In this document: one piece after another, positions 32,864 through 34,144 of the stretch | Numbering within the stretch: the first letter of the stretch is position 1 | Layout of the letters: each line of letters starts with the position of its first letter | DNA from: Myxococcales bacterium | GTDB lineage: Bacteria > Myxococcota_A > UBA9160 > UBA4427 | Assembly (NCBI GenBank): GCA_014240165.1 | Contig: JAAZXM010000044.1 | Coordinates: 1-34,144 of the forward strand | Direction: 5' to 3' | Length of the DNA stretch: 34,144 nucleotides | Made by a program: the position numbers and the translations under genes | Notes under the pieces: generated by a model | The model's input: the letters and a program-made list of their open reading frames with translations, nothing else | Databases searched by the model: none | What the model was told of the DNA's origin: nothing

Positions 32864-34117
32864 TCAGCTCGCCTGTGAGGGGGTCATTTCGGGCGAGCGG
32901 TTTTGGCTCTCTCCCCGCAGGCTATTTTGGGAAGTATTCGCCGTCTGGTCTTTCTTTTCATCCTTACCCTGGGAAACGGGCTTCACCTTCATGCCGCTCC
33001 TGACCTTCTGAATCCCTTCGACGACCACTCTCTCGTCGGCCTTGAGTCCCTTGGTAATGATCCAATTTTCTCCCACGGTTTCGCCCACTTCGACAGGGCG
33101 AACCTCGACGACGTCCTGATTCGAAATGACCGAAAGCATGTATTTCCCCTGAATATCGCTGACCGCGCGTTGAGGGACGAGGAGCGCATTTTTCCGGGTG
33201 CCGATGTCGACGCGCACCCGGGCAAACTGGCCTGGTCTCAGAACGTTGTTGGGATTGGGAAAGCGGCCCTCGATCAAGATCGTTCCTGTTCGTTCATCCA
33301 CGCTTCGTCCCAGGACGAAAGGCGTACCGCGCTCGGGCCATTTCGAGCCGTCAGCCAGATAGAGTTGCAAGATCGGGCCCGCGCTGGAAAGGTCGCCGCG
33401 GCCGGAGGCACCGCCTCCCCGGGTTCGGACGACTTCGAGGTAGGCCTTCTCGCTGACGGGAAAGTTCACCTTGATCGGGTTGAGTTGGGAAACTGTGGTG
33501 AGGGTCGATTCGGGACCCACCAGATCGCCGATCTGCGCTTGTGCAATGCCTGCGACTCCCTCGATGGGCGAAGTGATTTTCGTCCAGCCCAGGTTGAGGC
33601 GCGCCTGCTCGACCCGGGCCTGGGCGGTGAGCAACCCCGCTTCAGCGGAGAGCATGTTTTGGACAGAGTCGTCGAATTCCTGTTGGCTCACCGCCCCTTG
33701 TGCTGCAAGTGGTCGGTAGCGATCGACGTGGGTCTTGCGCTTGGCAAGGTTGGCCTTGGCTTCTCCGAGTTGTCCCTTGGCGCTGTCCAACTCGGCCTTG
33801 AACTCACGGGGATCGATTTGGAAGAGCAGGGTGCCCGAGTCGACCACGGTGCCCTGGTTGTAATCGATTTTCAGAAGGTAGCCCTTGACCTGGGGCCGAA
33901 TCGTCGCGTTGTTGAAGCCCTCAGCGGTTCCGATCCAATCGGCGTAGAGGGGGACGTCTTGTTGCGTCACTTTCGCGACGACCACTTCGGGCAGGCTCTT
34001 CGCTTTGGGCTCCGCCGAGCCGCATCCGAGCGCGAGGCCTGCTCCGAGCAGTAGAGCGGCCAGGGGCCAAGCGGCGCGTTTCAGGAGCGACTGCTCGACC
34101 TCTAACAGGATTTTCAT
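32864..34117 (-). CDS. RND efflux periplasmic adaptor (membrane fusion) lipoprotein
   Basis: This 417-residue protein has a signal peptide with the lipobox LALGC, so it is anchored to the inner membrane by lipid. It has the usual adaptor order: a barrel-sandwich (lipoyl-like) half IRPQVKGYLLKIDYNQG, then a coiled-coil hairpin (roughly residues 110-175, KGQLGEAKANLAKRK). The second barrel half with TKITSPIEGVAG, a beta-barrel domain and a C-terminal membrane-proximal domain follow. The charged, Gln/Ser-rich C-terminal tail (about 40 residues) is longer than needed. First gene of the operon; only 27 bp upstream are in the window, so its promoter and any regulator lie outside. Confidence 0.94.
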   Translation of the reverse strand: MKILLEVEQSLLKRAAWPLAALLLGAGLALGCGSAEPKAKSLPEVVVAKVTQQDVPLYADWIGTAEGFNNATIRPQVKGYLLKIDYNQGTVVDSGTLLFQIDPREFKAELDSAKGQLGEAKANLAKRKTHVDRYRPLAAQGAVSQQEFDDSVQNMLSAEAGLLTAQARVEQARLNLGWTKITSPIEGVAGIAQAQIGDLVGPESTLTTVSQLNPIKVNFPVSEKAYLEVVRTRGGGASGRGDLSSAGPILQLYLADGSKWPERGTPFVLGRSVDERTGTILIEGRFPNPNNVLRPGQFARVRVDIGTRKNALLVPQRAVSDIQGKYMLSVISNQDVVEVRPVEVGETVGENWIITKGLKADERVVVEGIQKVRSGMKVKPVSQGKDEKKDQTANTSQNSLRGESQNRSPEMTPSQAS

Positions 34118-34144
34118 TGCTGGCTTGTCCCCGGTTCCTTGTTG

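Noticed and set aside
31593..34054. Two long plus-strand frames antisense to the RND pump and adaptor
   Set aside because: Both are shadows of strongly conserved efflux genes and lack starts or domains of their own.

Overview
The window is GC-rich (about 60-65% by eye), densely coded bacterial chromosomal DNA. It has no rRNA, tRNA, insertion sequence, phage gene or CRISPR array that I could see. CaiB-type CoA transferase, crotonase, trans-acting enoyl reductase-like, CmcJ-like, VOC, MbnH-type di-haem and Asp/His-rich secreted proteins occur together. That mix suggests an uncultured, Gram-negative, aerobic 'deltaproteobacterial' lineage (Myxococcota or Binatota type). This placement is inference, because no phylogenetic marker gene is present.

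Layout. (1) 1-2592 (+): a tandem family of secreted proteins of unknown function. It comprises a 5'-truncated copy, a repeat-rich full copy and a C-terminal remnant of a third copy. (2) 2302-3561 (-): an SGNH hydrolase whose end looks frameshifted at a homopolymer. (3) 3726-6549 (-): a Tat-exported multicopper oxidase translationally coupled to a small cytoplasmic protein. Two identical-arm inverted repeats lie in its upstream region. (4) 6860-7870 (-): a HExxH protein of the alpha-ketoglutarate peptide beta-hydroxylase type, with no obvious precursor peptide. (5) 8154-9839 (+): a pectinacetylesterase/Notum-like lipoprotein. (6) 9898-10959 (-): an AraC-type regulator that shares a convergent terminator with gene 5.

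(7) 11141-16223: a divergent enzyme cluster. Leftward are a HEAGH membrane protein, a PhyH-type oxygenase and an alpha/beta hydrolase. Rightward are a VOC protein, a CmcJ-like 2OG-Fe(II) enzyme and a trans-enoyl-reductase-like protein. Together these could make or degrade a lipid or small molecule. (8) 16531-20183: an Asp/His-rich secreted protein converging on a TPR protein plus a MauG/MbnH-type di-haem protein. (9) 20370-24715: a crotonase lacking both usual glutamates, a DUF3313 lipoprotein coupled to an NPP-type phosphodiesterase, and a convergent type II NADH dehydrogenase. (10) 24886-28090: a small secreted protein, a CaiB/BaiF CoA transferase and a GT4 glycosyltransferase. (11) 28153-34117 (-): a complete RND efflux operon (adaptor, pump, outer-membrane channel).

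The points most worth a second look are the tandem secreted family with its conserved C-terminal signature, the orphan HExxH peptide hydroxylase next to the multicopper oxidase locus, the paired GTGGT-N6-ACCAC sites, and the divergent oxygenase cluster.
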